Origin: Gigaspora rosea
Taxonomy: Eukaryota; Glomeromycota; Glomeromycetes; Diversisporales; Gigasporaceae
Length of the DNA: 64,000 nt
Direction: 5' to 3'
Assembly (NCBI GenBank): GCA_003550325.1
Contig: QKWP01001693.1
Span: forward strand, 36,566-100,565
In this document: one piece after another, positions 43,046-54,034 of the stretch
Numbering within the stretch: the stretch's first letter is position 1
How the letters are laid out: every line of letters begins with the position of its first letter
Program-made: the position numbers and the translations under genes
Notes under the pieces: model-generated
The model's database searches: none
The model's input: only the letters and a program-made list of their open reading frames with translations
What the model was told of the DNA's origin: nothing

Positions 43046-43289
43046 TAGGGTGTCCAGGATTATACAATGCGTTAGGGTAAATTATGCGATGCGATGCGAT
43101 CGAGGTCAATTTTGAGTTCATTGATTTTCTACATCGTTAGCTAGGTGATTTTCAATACACTAATCTGCCAATCACAATCCACCCACATGGTCATTATGCC
43201 TTTTTTGTTCAATTATGCGAAGCATATGCGATGCGAAAAAATGGTTAATTATGTGCATAATTTCGCATCGCATAATTCTGGACACCCTA
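43046..43289. mobile_element. hAT-type MITE 1, 244 bp, TSD CAAAGAGC
   Basis: The ends are TAGGGTGTCCAGGATTATAC and the inverted CATAATTCTGGACACCCTA, with a perfect 8-bp duplication at 43038-43045 and 43290-43297. Subterminal GCGATGCGATGCGA repeats are typical of hAT elements. Confidence 0.92.
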
Positions 43290-43310
43290 CAAAGAGCAAA
43301 TTGATTAAAC

Positions 43311-43576
43311 ATATGGGGCCTTTGCAGTAGAAAGGGCCCTTACTGGAATATAAATAATTTTAAAATACAAAACTTTAATCAAAGATATCTCAGCAACTAC
43401 TTGATCAAATTTAATAAAAATTTTTTTATTTAAATTCTATAAATATATAAAATTTAAATAAAAAAATTTTTATTAAATTTGATTAAGTGGTTGCTGAGAT
43501 ATTTTTAATCAAAGTTTTGTATTTTAAAATTATTTATATTCCAGTAAGGGCCCTTTCTACTGCAAAGGCCCCATAT
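43311..43576. repeat. Near-perfect palindrome (hairpin module h7) at gap edge
   Basis: ATATGGGGCCTTTGCAGTAG is mirrored exactly at the right end; the 133-bp arms are almost identical and the centre is at about 43443. The arms carry AGATATCTCAGCAACTACTT and its mirror. An N gap starts directly at the right end, so the palindrome may have stalled sequencing or assembly. Confidence 0.9.
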
Positions 43577-43810
43577 NNNNNNNNNNNNNNNNNNNNNNNN
43601 NNNNNNNNNNNNNNNNNNNNNNNNNNNNNNNNNNNNNNNNNNNNNNNNNNNNNNNNNNNNNNNNNNNNNNNNNNNNNNNNNNNNNNNNNNNNNNNNNNNN
43701 NNNNNNNNNNNNNNNNNNNNNNNNNNNNNNNNNNNNNNNNNNNNNNNNNNNNNNNNNNNNNNNNNNNNNNNNNNNNNNNNNNNNNNNNNNNNNNNNNNNN
43801 NNNNNNNNNN
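43577..43810. other. Assembly gap (234 N)
   Basis: Undetermined bases, followed by a run of about 20 A. Frames spanning it are meaningless. Confidence 1.
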
Positions 43811-44039
43811 AAAAAAAAAAAAAAAAAAAAGCAAATTTATCTATTTATTACTACCAGGCATCGCCCAAAATTTTTTTATTTTTTTTAAAAAAAAAAACAA
43901 CGATACATAACAATATAACGATACATATACAAATATTATCTGGTACCAACTTTGCACTTTATTTATATAAAAAAAAAAAATCTAATTTAAAAAAATATTT
44001 CGCCAAGCCCCACACACTCATAACAGATCAACTGATTTT

Positions 44040-44830
44040 CCATGGAGCCAAAATGAAAACGCCAGTAAAAAAAAAACCACTTAATAGACAAAGATCTCAA
44101 CTCTCACTACTACGACGACTCCAAGAATGACGACTCCAAGAAAAGAAGCACCTAAAAAAAAAGAGAAAGTAGTACCCATAACAAAAAAAACAAACTAGTA
44201 AAAAAAAAAAACTGACAAAAGTCTCAACTCTCATTATAACGATTCCAAGAACAGTAGCTTAAAAAATAACTCCAAGAACAATGACTCCAAGAAAAAAACA
44301 TCTAAAACAAGAGAGAAGTTAGTGCCCGTAACAAAAAACAAAAAACTAATAGTAAAAAACCACTTAAACTGATGAAGATCTCGACTCCCACTACAATTCC
44401 AAAAATGACGACTCCAAGAACGATGACTCCGAGAACGATGACTCCAAAAACAACAACTCCAAAAACAACAACTCCAAGAATTACAACTCCAAAAACAACG
44501 ACTTCAAAAACAATGACTTCAAAAACACGACCCCAAAAACAACGACTCCAAGAACAACGACTCCAAGAATGACTACTCCAAAAAAAAAGCAACTAAAAAA
44601 AAGAAAGTTAGTACCTGTAAAATAAAAAAAAAAACAAAAAAAGAAGAAAAAATTTTACTTATCTAAAGAAAATTCAAAGAAGTGTTAGTGCAAATGAAAA
44701 AAAACAAAATAATAAAAAAAAATCTAGATTTACCTGTAGATCGATCTACTCTAGAGACAAGCTAATATATGATTACCAATTTTAAATATGATTGGCTGAT
44801 CATATGGGTCGCCATGGCAATAGGTCGCTA
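44040..44830 (-). repeat. Dispersed repeat, copy 2, with internal minisatellite
   Basis: It is the reverse complement of the 1441-2040 type: GGTCGCCATGGCAATAGGTC, AGATTTACCTGTAGATC and the T-rich middle (A-rich here). An array of about twelve ACTCCAAAAACAACG-type 15-bp units lies at 44395-44580. The frames through the array (both strands) are repeat translations, not genes. Confidence 0.65.
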
Positions 44831-44889
44831 TCTATAATTAAATATATATTTTTGGAAATATTATTATAGTGCTATAGCACTACAGTGCT

Positions 44890-45179
44890 ACCCTATATGT
44901 AATAAACAAAATTGGTGTAACAAGTAAATCAAAACAACCTTTAACAAAACAAAATAAAACTTCTTTAATATTAGGGTAAGGGTAAAGATAATAAGTTAGG
45001 ATTAGATAGTATTTATAGTAAAATTTTGCAAGGAATTTTTTTTATTAGAGCCCAAAAGATAGTTTTTTAGACCAAATTTAAAGATATTATTAATTTTTTA
45101 AAAATTTCTTTATTTTTGTTACACAAACCTGATTTACATGTTACATCTGATCTTAAATTTTAATTGGTTAAAATGCCCT
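44890..45179. mobile_element. MITE family F, copy 2, 290 bp
   Basis: The ends are ACCCTA and GCCCT, flanked by AGCACTACAGTGCT on both sides (44876-44889, 45180-45193); the target is itself palindromic, so the true TSD is probably 9-11 bp. The interior has AGGGTAAGGGT, AAAATTTTGCAAGGAATTTT and TTAGAGCCCAAAAGATAGTT, the same core as at 35342. Confidence 0.8.
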
Positions 45180-45266
45180 AGCACTACAGTGCTATAGCAC
45201 TATAAATTAAAACTCTATATTTTTAATCAATTTTATATATTTTATTATATATTATTAGGAAAAATC

Positions 45267-45479
45267 TAGAAAGTGCTCCTGTATATTTTGTGCTCCTAAT
45301 GTACTAATAATTAATTTCGCGTAAAGTTAGGGTTAGGGTAGAATTAGAGTTAGAGTTAGGATCAAAATTAGTACAAAATCGCGAGAGGATCATTTTTTGT
45401 TAGAAGTACAATAGGGGTTACCCTAGTAAAATTTTAAGATATCAAAATAGGGGGCACAAAGTGCACGGTGCACTAACTA
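45267..45479. mobile_element. MITE family G, about 213 bp
   Basis: The ends are TAGAAAGTGCTCCTGTATAT and an inverted GTGCACGGTGCACTAACTA with about 75% match. The interior has GTTAGGGTTAGGG and a GCGAGAGGATCATTTTTTGT block, a diverged form of the shared core. No clear TSD. Confidence 0.6.
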
Positions 45480-45605
45480 GTCCTGTCCATATTATTATAC
45501 ATTTTTTACGAAAAAATGAAAAAAATAACAAAAAAAATAAAAAATAGTAATATTTTGAACCCTTTTGCACTTCATTGCATAATGCTTGCTATATACTTAT
45601 TTTTC

Positions 45606-45769
45606 TCGCTACGTAATTTTTACCATAGATACATGGTCAAAGGTAGTGATCATGTCTATAAATTATATTAATCAATCAGAATTAGATAAAATAATCACAC
45701 CATACATAGGTAAAAATAGCTACTAAGTAAAAAATATTACGTAATAAATGGCATGCCCCTTGTTTCTTT
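45606..45769. mobile_element. MITE family E, copy 1
   Basis: It matches 54709-54865: ACCATAGATACATGGTCA, GGTAGTGATCATGTCTATA, ATCACACCATACAT and AAATGGCATGCC at the right end. The left end is more diverged. Confidence 0.75.
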
Positions 45770-46119
45770 TCTTCTTTGTTTTAACTATAATATTTGCTTA
45801 TATTTACTTATATTTGCTACTTTTTAAAATAAAAAAATGACAAAAAAAATAAACTCAAAAAAAACTAAAATGAAAAAAATAGTAATATTTAAACTACTTT
45901 CATAATTCATTGCACAATACTAGCTTTCTACACTTATTTTTCTTACCCTGTAGTTAGCTATTATTTCTTTTCTTCTTTGTTTAACTATCATATTTGTTTA
46001 TATTCACTAATATTTGCTCATATTCACAACTTCCTAATAAGTAAAAAAAAAACAAACAAAAAACAAAAAAACAAACCTGAAAAAAATAACAAAAAAACAA
46101 AACCCAAAAAAATAAACTA
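45770..46119. repeat. Low-complexity A-rich/TATTTGC block
   Basis: TATATTTGCTTATATTTAC-like and AAAACAAAC runs, a weaker third relative of the duplicated blocks at 47075 and 49300. Confidence 0.5.
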
Positions 46120-47059
46120 CAGTGGCCTACCATATTATTGTGGACACTTTTAAAAAATTTATACAGAGCTAAATATATAAGATATTAAGCTAAAAATTAA
46201 ATTATAAATTCTTTAAATCTATATCTTTTAAATAAAAAAAAGTTTAAAAAATTCTATGCAGTACTTTTTGAGATAATTAATGTTACACAAAATTGTGTAA
46301 TGTTGTACATGACCGAAATTAGTAATTTTTATAATTAAAAAATACATAAGTTTAAATTTTTAAGCATTTAACCATTATATTCAAATAATTTTTATATTAT
46401 TAAATCTTTATAATAATACTATTCTAATGATACTAAAATTATTAAATTTTAATTACTAGTTCTTGAAATATTTAAAAAAAATTTATATAATATAAATTTA
46501 TAACTATTTTTAACTTTAACATATATAAAATATAATTTTTTATTAAGTAATCTAATTTTATTTTTAAATAAAGTTATTTAGCATAAAAAGTTATATATAT
46601 TTTTAAATATTTTAAATTTTTTTAAAAAATATTCATTAAATTACTATATATAGTAATAAAATTACTATTTTTAGTAATTTATTAATTAAATTTAATATTT
46701 TAATTATTTTATTTTATACTATTTAATACTATAATAATTTTTTAAAAAATTTATAAAAAGTTAAAATAACATATAATTTTTAATATTAGTAATTTTATTT
46801 TAATAAAATATTAATTTTTAATATATAAAAATTGTAATAACAAATTTGTAAAAATTACTAATTTCGGTCTTGTGTAACATTGCACAAATTTGTGTAACTT
46901 TAATTATCTTGAAAAGTACTGCATAAAAATTTATAATTTTTTTTTATTTAAAAGATATAGATTTAAAGAAATTATAATTTAATTTTTAGCTTAATATCTT
47001 ACATATTTAACTCTGTATAAATTTTTAAAAAGTGTCCACAATAATATGGTAGGCCACTG
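46120..47059. mobile_element. Mariner/Tc1-like non-autonomous element, 940 bp, about 240-bp TIRs
   Basis: CAGTGGCCTACCATATTATT after TA; the mirrored end GGTAGGCCACTG is before TA. The long TIRs include AGTGTCCAC and GTACTTTTTGAGATAATTAA. The interior is almost pure A/T with no frame. A solo end lies at 2423-2516. Confidence 0.9.
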
Positions 47060-47074
47060 TATTATATTTGCTTA

Positions 47075-47990
47075 TATTTGCTTATATTTGACTATATTCG
47101 CTCATATTCGAGACTTCTTGCAAAGTGCCAAAAATGTTAGAATTGGTGTTCTTGTAAAGTGCCAAAAAAGTCAAGTCATTTCCTTGCAAAGTTTCAAAAG
47201 AAGTAAAGGAAAAAAATAAGTAAAAAAAGAAAACAAACAAAAAACAAAAATGTAAGCGAACTAAATGAAAAAATAAACGAAGCCCCAAATTATCATTTCC
47301 CTGAAGTAAGAGTTTGTGATCTTGCAATTCAGAAATCGTTGAAGGTTTTGCAAAGTGCCGAAATAAAATAAATTAATAAAAATAAAACAAAAAAAAACAA
47401 AAACAAAAAACATAAAATGAAGAATAAATAAACTAAAACCTTGCAAAAACTTGTGAAAACTTGCGTTCTTGAAATGTAGAATTTGCTATAGAAATTAGTT
47501 GTGTATTTTTGCAAAGTGTCAAAAGGCTGTATTGGCTTGTGCAAAGTGTTGAAAAGTTGTTGGATCTCTTGCAAAGTGCTAGTGGTAAAGTGTAAAAATA
47601 AAATAAAATTAAAAAAAATAAAAAATAAAAAAAAACAAAATAAAACTAAAAAAAATGAAACCAAACCAAAAAAAACAAAAGGAAAACAAAAAAAACAATG
47701 TAAAGTTGATAGAAGATTTAAATTATAAACAAAAAAAATAAACAAAGATCTAATCTGATCTTGTAGTACAATTATCAAAAATCATCGAAACATTTCGAAA
47801 ATATTAGTTAAATGTATTCTTGATATAAAATATTTTGAAAGTATTCAAAATATTAAAAAGAAAAAATAAAGAGAAAAAAAAGAGAGAAAAATGAGAAGAG
47901 AGGTAAAAGAAAGAGAGGAGTAAAAGGAAGAGAAGGGGTAAAAGGGAGAGAGGGGTAAAAAGGAAAAAGGAGGTAAAAATCGTGCAAAAC
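47075..47990. repeat. Duplicated block, copy 1 (TTGCAAAGTGCC-rich, purine-rich tail)
   Basis: The block has TATATTTGC repeats, then irregularly spaced TTGCAAAGTGCC words (about seven), A-rich spacers, the AACAAAGATCTAATCTGATC marker and a GAGAGGTAAAAGGAAGAG polypurine stretch (47860-47980). It is matched over its length by 49560-50480. Long hydrophobic minus-strand frames derive from A-rich spacers and are not genes. Confidence 0.75.
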
Positions 47991-48302
47991 GGCTTTTTTT
48001 TAAGTTTTTTTGTACATTTTATAGAATGAATTTTGCTAACTTACTCTTCAGGTGATATAACCTGATCACGTGAAAGCAATTAACAATTATATTTATTTGT
48101 AAATTTATAAGTAAAAATATAACACATAATAAAGATAAACAATAATAACAATACTGCATTTTATTAAATAGCCGTTTATTTTATTTATAGTTTAGAACAT
48201 CAAATACTGTACCATAAGTACATATTATACATTTATATGATACATTCTATTAATATACTAATTTGGGCAAGTTGGAGAATAATAACCTGCAAATACTATA
48301 CC

Positions 48303-48823
48303 TAGTGATGTGAGTTGGTAGCTACTATACATGAGGACGAAAGCATTTCGGGTTCTAAAACCCGAAATTAAAATTTGAAGACGAAATTGTTTTTGACCTA
48401 TTTTACTTGAAAGACGAAATTATTTGATACTTTTTTTGAATAGACGAAATTATAAGGAACATATCTATATAAATTTTATTTGCTCTTTCTTATAAAAAAT
48501 TTTAATTTTCTCTAATGAAGACGAAATAGGCCTTTTTCAAAAATCAATTTCAGTGGCATCACTAGTAGCTACTGATAGAAATCTACTACTGGTATCTACC
48601 GGTAGATAACGGTAGATACTGTTAGATAAATTATATGCCTGGTAGATACCAATAAAATAATTGAATAAAATTTTAAAATTATATAATTAATTATAAATAT
48701 TGAAAAGTATATAATTTATCAAATAAATTTTATTTATCATGTGACTAGTAGATCTACCGGTAGATACCACCTACCGGTAGATACCAGTAGAAACATACCA
48801 AACTGGTAGAATTCACATCACTA
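48303..48823. mobile_element. hAT-type MITE 2, 521 bp
   Basis: The ends are TAGTGATGTGAGTTGGTAG and the inverted GAATTCACATCACTA; the flanks ACTATACC and ACTGTACC are an 8-bp TSD with one mismatch. Inside are four AGACGAAAT words (48380-48530) and arrays of CCGGTAGATAC near both ends. Confidence 0.85.
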
Positions 48824-48831
48824 ACTGTACC

Positions 48832-49299
48832 ACATAAGTGTATTATGCATTTATATATGATACGTTCAAGTTGGAGTATAATGACCTGCTTGCTTGCATT
48901 TATGGCAGTGTTTAACACATTTTGAATTACATCGGCAAATTTTATATATAGATATATATCAATTACTAACCGGTAAGATATATATCGATACTCATCACCC
49001 CTGTTGATTACTATCGATAGTGATAGTAATCAATATATATCCGGTTAATCGATATTTATAGAATATAATATCAATTAATAATTATTATATTCATATAATC
49101 ATGCTTTTTGCAAATTTTTAAATGTTTTACAAGTTTTTGCAAATTTTCGCAATTTTTTAATATAAAATTTTATTTTTTATTTATTATTATTATATTTTAA
49201 AATATTATATATTTTATTATGAATTATTATAAAAATGTCAAAAAAAAAATAAATCCAAAAAAAATGAAACCAACAAAAAATAAAAAAATGAAAACAAAA
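48832..49299. other. AT-rich, with ATCGATA palindromes
   Basis: No gene. At 48955-49075 TATCGATAGTGATAG-type words and ACCGGTAAGATATATATCGA form inverted pairs. ATGATACRTTC and TTGGAGWATAATRACCTGC at 48840-48890 repeat the left flank of hAT MITE 2. Confidence 0.45.
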
Positions 49300-50480
49300 A
49301 AAATAAACTATTATATTCCTTATATTTGCTCATATTCGCTTATATTCGTTCATATTCGCTTATATTTGCTTATATTTGTTACTTCTTGCAAAGTGCCGGA
49401 AAGTGGTTGTTTTCTTGCAAAGTTCTGAAAGAAGTAAGGAATAAATAAAATAAAATAAAATTAAAAAAATAAGTAAAAAAAAAAACAAACAAAAAACAAA
49501 CAGAAAAAAAAACAAAAAAAAAACAAAACTGAAAAAATAAACTTATATTTCGCCCATATTCGCTTATATTCGATTATATTCGTTCATATTCGTGACTTCC
49601 TGCAAAGTGCCAGAGATTTAGAATTGGTGTTCTTGTAAAGTGTCAGAAAAGTTAAGCCGTTTTCTTGCAAAGTTCTGAAAGAAGTAAAGGATAAATATAA
49701 TAAAATAAAAAAATATGTAAAAAAAAAGAAAACAAACAAAAAACAAAAATGTAAGCAAACTAAATAAAAAAATAAACAAAGCCCCAAATCTCTATTTCGA
49801 GTTTGTGTTTTGCAATCAGAAATCGTTGAAGGTTTTCACAAAGTACCAGAATAAAATAAATTAATAAAAATAAAAACAAAAACAAAAAACATGAAATGAA
49901 AAAATAAATAAAACGAAACCTTGCAAAAACTTGCATTTTTGAACTCTTGAAATTGCTAGAAAAAGGTGTTGTGTGTTCTTGCAAAGTGTCGAAAGGCTGG
50001 TTAGCTTGCGCTAAGTACTGAAACATCACTGGATTTCTTGCAAAGTGCTAGTGGTAAAGTGTAGAAATAAAATTGAAAAAATTAAACAATAAAAAAAAAT
50101 ATATATATAAAAAAACAAAACAAAACTAAACGAAACAAAATGAAACAAAAGGAAAACGAAAAAACAATATAAAATTAATAGAAGATCGAAATTATAAACA
50201 AAAAAAATAAACAAAGATCTAATCTGATCTTGTAGTACAATCATCGAAAATTATCGAAACATTTCGAAAATATTAGTTAAACGTGTTCTTGCATAATCCA
50301 GGTTACAGATCATCCTAAAATATTTCGAAAGTATTCGAAATATTAAAAAAAAAAAGAAAAAGGGAGAGAGGGATAAAAGAAAAAGAGAGGTAAAAGGGTG
50401 AGAGGTGTAAAAGGAAGAAAGGAGTAAAAGGAAGAGGGGTAAAAATAGGTCGAAACAGCCTTTTTTTTTTTTTTTTAAGT
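49300..50480. repeat. Duplicated block, copy 2 (with extra leading half-unit)
   Basis: It is colinear with 47075-47990 from about 49560 on: TTCTTGCAAAGTGCC words, the same AACAAAGATCTAATCTGATC marker (about 50205) and purine-rich tail (50340-50450). The leading part 49310-49545 repeats the first segment again. Confidence 0.75.
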
Positions 50481-50547
50481 TTTTTTACACATTTTATGGA
50501 ATATATTTTTGTGCTCTATGGTAGCTTACAGTTCAAATGAGCTTAAT

Positions 50548-51066
50548 TACTGATCCAGATAAGATCTGCAGAATTTTTATATTAGAATTTGGGGCAAATT
50601 ACTATGATTTTTATTATATACTAGAATCTGACATCGGTCCAATGAAAAATATTTTTTTATTAAGTTAATAGCTCATGCCAATTAATTGAAAGTTGTAGAG
50701 CTCACTAAAACGCATCTAATGGTGGTTAGAGCATTCAAATCGGCCCAGTGTACGCTGAGATATTGCTAAAAAACAATTGGCCAACTATATAAAATTCCAT
50801 GTAAACAAACTAAAAATTTTATATAGTTGATCAATTATTTTTTAGCGATATCTCAGCGTATACTGGGCCGATTTGAATGATCTAACTACCATTAGATGCG
50901 CATTAGTGAGCTCTACAACTTTCAATTAATTGACACGAGCTGTTAATAAAAAAATACTTTTCATTGGACCGACGCCAGATTCCAGCATACAATAAAAATT
51001 TATATTGTACTTATCCCCAAAATTTACTATTGTCCCAATATGGCAATATTGCTGATCTTATCCGGA
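50548..51066. mobile_element. Foldback copy 3 with TIR
   Basis: The outer ends ACTGATCCAGATAAGATC and the inverted GATCTTATCCGGATCAT enclose a hairpin (50640-50985) whose arms carry GTTGTAGAGCTCACTAAAAC, CGCATCTAATGGTGGTTAGA, ATCGGCCCAGTGTACGCTGA and ATTGGCCAACTATATAAAAT. The flanking repeat exists without it near 54950, an empty-site comparison that supports mobility. Confidence 0.85.
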
Positions 51067-51069
51067 TCA

Positions 51070-51480
51070 TCAATTAAGAGATTTTGAACTCTGTTTTTTT
51101 TTTTTTTTTTTTTTTAAGTTTTTTTTTTTTTTTTGCCAGTTTTCTTTTTTTTGTCTTTCTCTTTTTTTTTTACATACTTTTTTTTGAAATTTTACTTTTT
51201 TTTTTTTTTTTTTACCCGGTGATCTGGGATGAAATTTTTGTAATGTGGTCAAAACACTGTGTAATCGTTAAAGATCTGTTAATCGTTATATATCGTTTCA
51301 AATAATTACGATTATAATCGATTTGTAGATATATAACGATTTAATATAAAAATGATATATATCGATTAAGATATATATCGATTTTTAACCGGTTAATCGA
51401 TATATATCGTTATTTTTTAATCGATATAAAACGATTAACAGTTATATATCGATTAATATCTATACATAAAATTTCCTGAT
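51070..51480. repeat. Direct repeat flanking the MULE gene, left copy
   Basis: GAACTCTGTTTTTT, then CCCGGTGATCTGGGATGAA, GATCTGTTAATCGTT and a dense array of ATATATCGATT words, ending TATCTATACATAAAATTT. The right copy (54955-55810) is in the same orientation and is split by the family D MITE. The open frames here are T-run artefacts. Confidence 0.75.
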
Positions 51481-54034
51481 GTACTGTTCAATTCATTATT
51501 GTTATATACGATTTGATCAACTGTATTATCTTGATGAACCCATGCTTTTTTCTTTAATGGTACTTCGCCACCTGATTTATAATGGTTGGGTTGCCGTCCT
51601 TTATACTGTACATGTATTGGATCTTTGATAATTAAATTTTCGACATTACAAATATTCTCTTGTTGTTTATTTAAATCACTTTTTATTGTTTCAATAAATC
51701 GCTCTAGATAATTAACAAATTCATCAACTTTATCTGCCCGAATTGCATAGTCAAGTGCCTTTTTCGCATAACCCATCCCAAAACTATATTTTTGTTTAGA
51801 GTTTCATTTTTGCTCAACACAAGTCGTCTTTTTAATATTTGTAAGATAGTTAAATTGTAATAGTTGACAGAGAAGCTAATCCAATTTGTTTTCGATAGTT
51901 TGATATGTTGGTATTAAATAATGGATTTGTTGATTAATACTGGCTTTTCTCTTGTTATACCATCGTTGTGGAATGAGAGTAATATGAAAGCATGCATTTT
52001 TAGAGTATAACATGATTTTAAAAAAGTGTTTACAAACAATGCCCCAGTTAATTAACTAAAGACAAGTACACAAAATAAGAACCATTATCGAACAAAATAA
52101 CATACTGGAGTATTGTCTGTAGAGATCAATGTCTAGTTACTTTCCATATTTCTAGAACATTCTGATTCGATGCATAGCTGACTAATGAAAAAAATAATGC
52201 CTGTGGCTAATCATAGTTGTCTTCTCTGCCTACTTCTGACTCACATGAATCATTCGCAGTCTAAAAAAAAAAAAAAAAATCAATATATAATACTAACTAT
52301 TGTCTATTGACTTAAATAATAGTATTCTCACCTCTAATAACGAAGTTTAATCATCGACTAAAAAAGCATCATAGCAAAGCGATTGTGACATCTGGTCACA
52401 TTGTTTTGGAATATTTGTGGAGTAAGATAATCGCACAATAGCTTATTTAATTCAGAAAAATATTCCTTCATTACATTAAGTATTCCACTTGTTGGTACTT
52501 CATTTCTATATTTGCTAATCATCACTCTTTGTGCTTGTCTGTCAAATGTAGCTTGGATCTCATTTACAACATCGGCTAACTGCGAACTTAGACTAAACTT
52601 TTCCTTGATTACTTTATTTAAATTTTCAGCCCTTTGTATATTTTGTATCCCTGCAATAAAATATCTATTTACTGCGTAACTAGCCCAACTATTTTTCAAA
52701 AATACAAAGCATGCATAAGATATCGTTCACATATAGGGTACTCCTCAATAATTTTTTCCCATTTAAGTTCAAATTGTTTTTGGCAGAGAGAATTACGCAT
52801 TTCAAAGAATTTAGACCAAAACAATTCGAACTGATCACCTAACTTCCCTTTTAGTTTTTTCAAATTTAAACCAATATGGAATATGCAATGTAAGAGTTTG
52901 GTTTCTGGATAATTATTTTGTACTGCTGATATTAATATGGGATCTGCATCTGAATATAAGACACTAGGAGTAACAAAACATGCTTCCTTTAGTTCATTTA
53001 AAACCCAAGAAAATGTAGCCTCAGTTTCATCTTCGAGAAGTACCGCTGCCACTATTAAATTTCTAAAATTATTGTCTACGACTATAACAATCAACAATAT
53101 CATATTAAACTGATTGGTTTGGGACATAGTATCAATAAGTATGACATTACAAAACTGTTCATAAGCACGTATTTGCCCTGGTGACATCCAAAACAATCCC
53201 ATCAATTTTCTTTCATCAAGATCAAATTTTGGTTTTACTACCCATATTGGATTATTCTCTTTTTTAAAATATAGATTAGTTAAGGTTTAACAAGCATAAT
53301 TTTTTTGAAGCTTTAATTGCTTTTTATTATATTGTATTGTATTGCTCAAATCTTTTTTATTAATCTTTTTACTAGGAAACGATGCAGTAAGTAGGTTATA
53401 TTGTATTTATAAACCTAACCTTCCATGAATTGTTCAGAACTCAATTTTTTCTAACATTTCATTGGTCAAATGAGCACAATTTCAGTAATAAGAGGATTTA
53501 TAAAATGGTTATGTTCGCCTTTAACACTATTTACTCTAACTCCAAGTGTTGTTTTGAGAAACAATATATTAATATGCCAAGGGCAACCTATCATTCCTGA
53601 ATTCCTATCGCTTCTATTTTAGCTAATATAACCTTTTCATTTTGATGTACACATGCATAAGAGCATTTAAAAGTGCAATGATGTATTATACTTTTATCAG
53701 CTGGATCAGAAACGCAATGTCATTTATGAAAGCAAAATCCTTCATGTTTTGCATAGCCCTTAAGGTATGCTTCAGCAATCTCCCATGTTTTAAATACCAT
53801 ACCCTCTTTTAATTTTAGCTCGTAAATATTAGAATTTTTATAATTGGTATCTTCTTTTTCCCTATTGACTTCGAAATTGTTTGTTTCAATTAATTCATCT
53901 TCATATTGAAATAAAAAACTTGAATCATCTTCAACCAGAGAATAGTAATCATTATGCTGAAATAAGAGATTTGAATTGTCTTTAAGCTGAGGATAATAAT
54001 CAAAAGGAAAACTTGCATCAAGATTAGATTCCAT
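51453..54034 (-). pseudogene. FAR1-MULE-SWIM transposase, multiply frameshifted
   Basis: The minus strand from ATG 54034 has an acidic N-terminus, then a FAR1-type DNA-binding region (EGMVFKTWEIAEAYLKGYAK, GFCFHK, then CTFKCSYACVHQNEKV and IGCPWHIN pieces in shifted frames). The MULE DDE domain lies at 53205-52358 with LIDTMSQTNQFNM (first Asp), SVLYSDADPILISA (second Asp), HCIFHIGLN and QRAENLNKVIK (Glu). A SWIM zinc-finger remnant (FCTCL...IVCKHFF) lies at about 52045-52010, and the C-terminal MGYAKKALDYAIRAD ... HVQYKGRQPNHYKSGGE at 51776-51453. Stops at 53717, about 53285 and 52357 and several frame changes disable it. Intact relatives move Mutator-like elements with 9-11-bp target duplications, such as several in this window. 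Confidence 0.85.

Noticed and set aside
43487..43888. Open frames across the N gap
   Set aside because: They consist of undetermined bases and a poly-A run.
44302..44592. Frame with VVVFGVVIFGVV-type repeats resembling a hydrophobic repeat protein
   Set aside because: It is the direct translation of the 15-bp minisatellite; the other strand gives an equally regular Thr/Pro peptide.
47082..50244. Several minus-strand frames of 60-150 codons rich in Phe/Leu that look like membrane proteins
   Set aside because: They are translations of A-rich low-complexity spacers (T-rich on that strand) in the duplicated blocks; both blocks give the same artefact.
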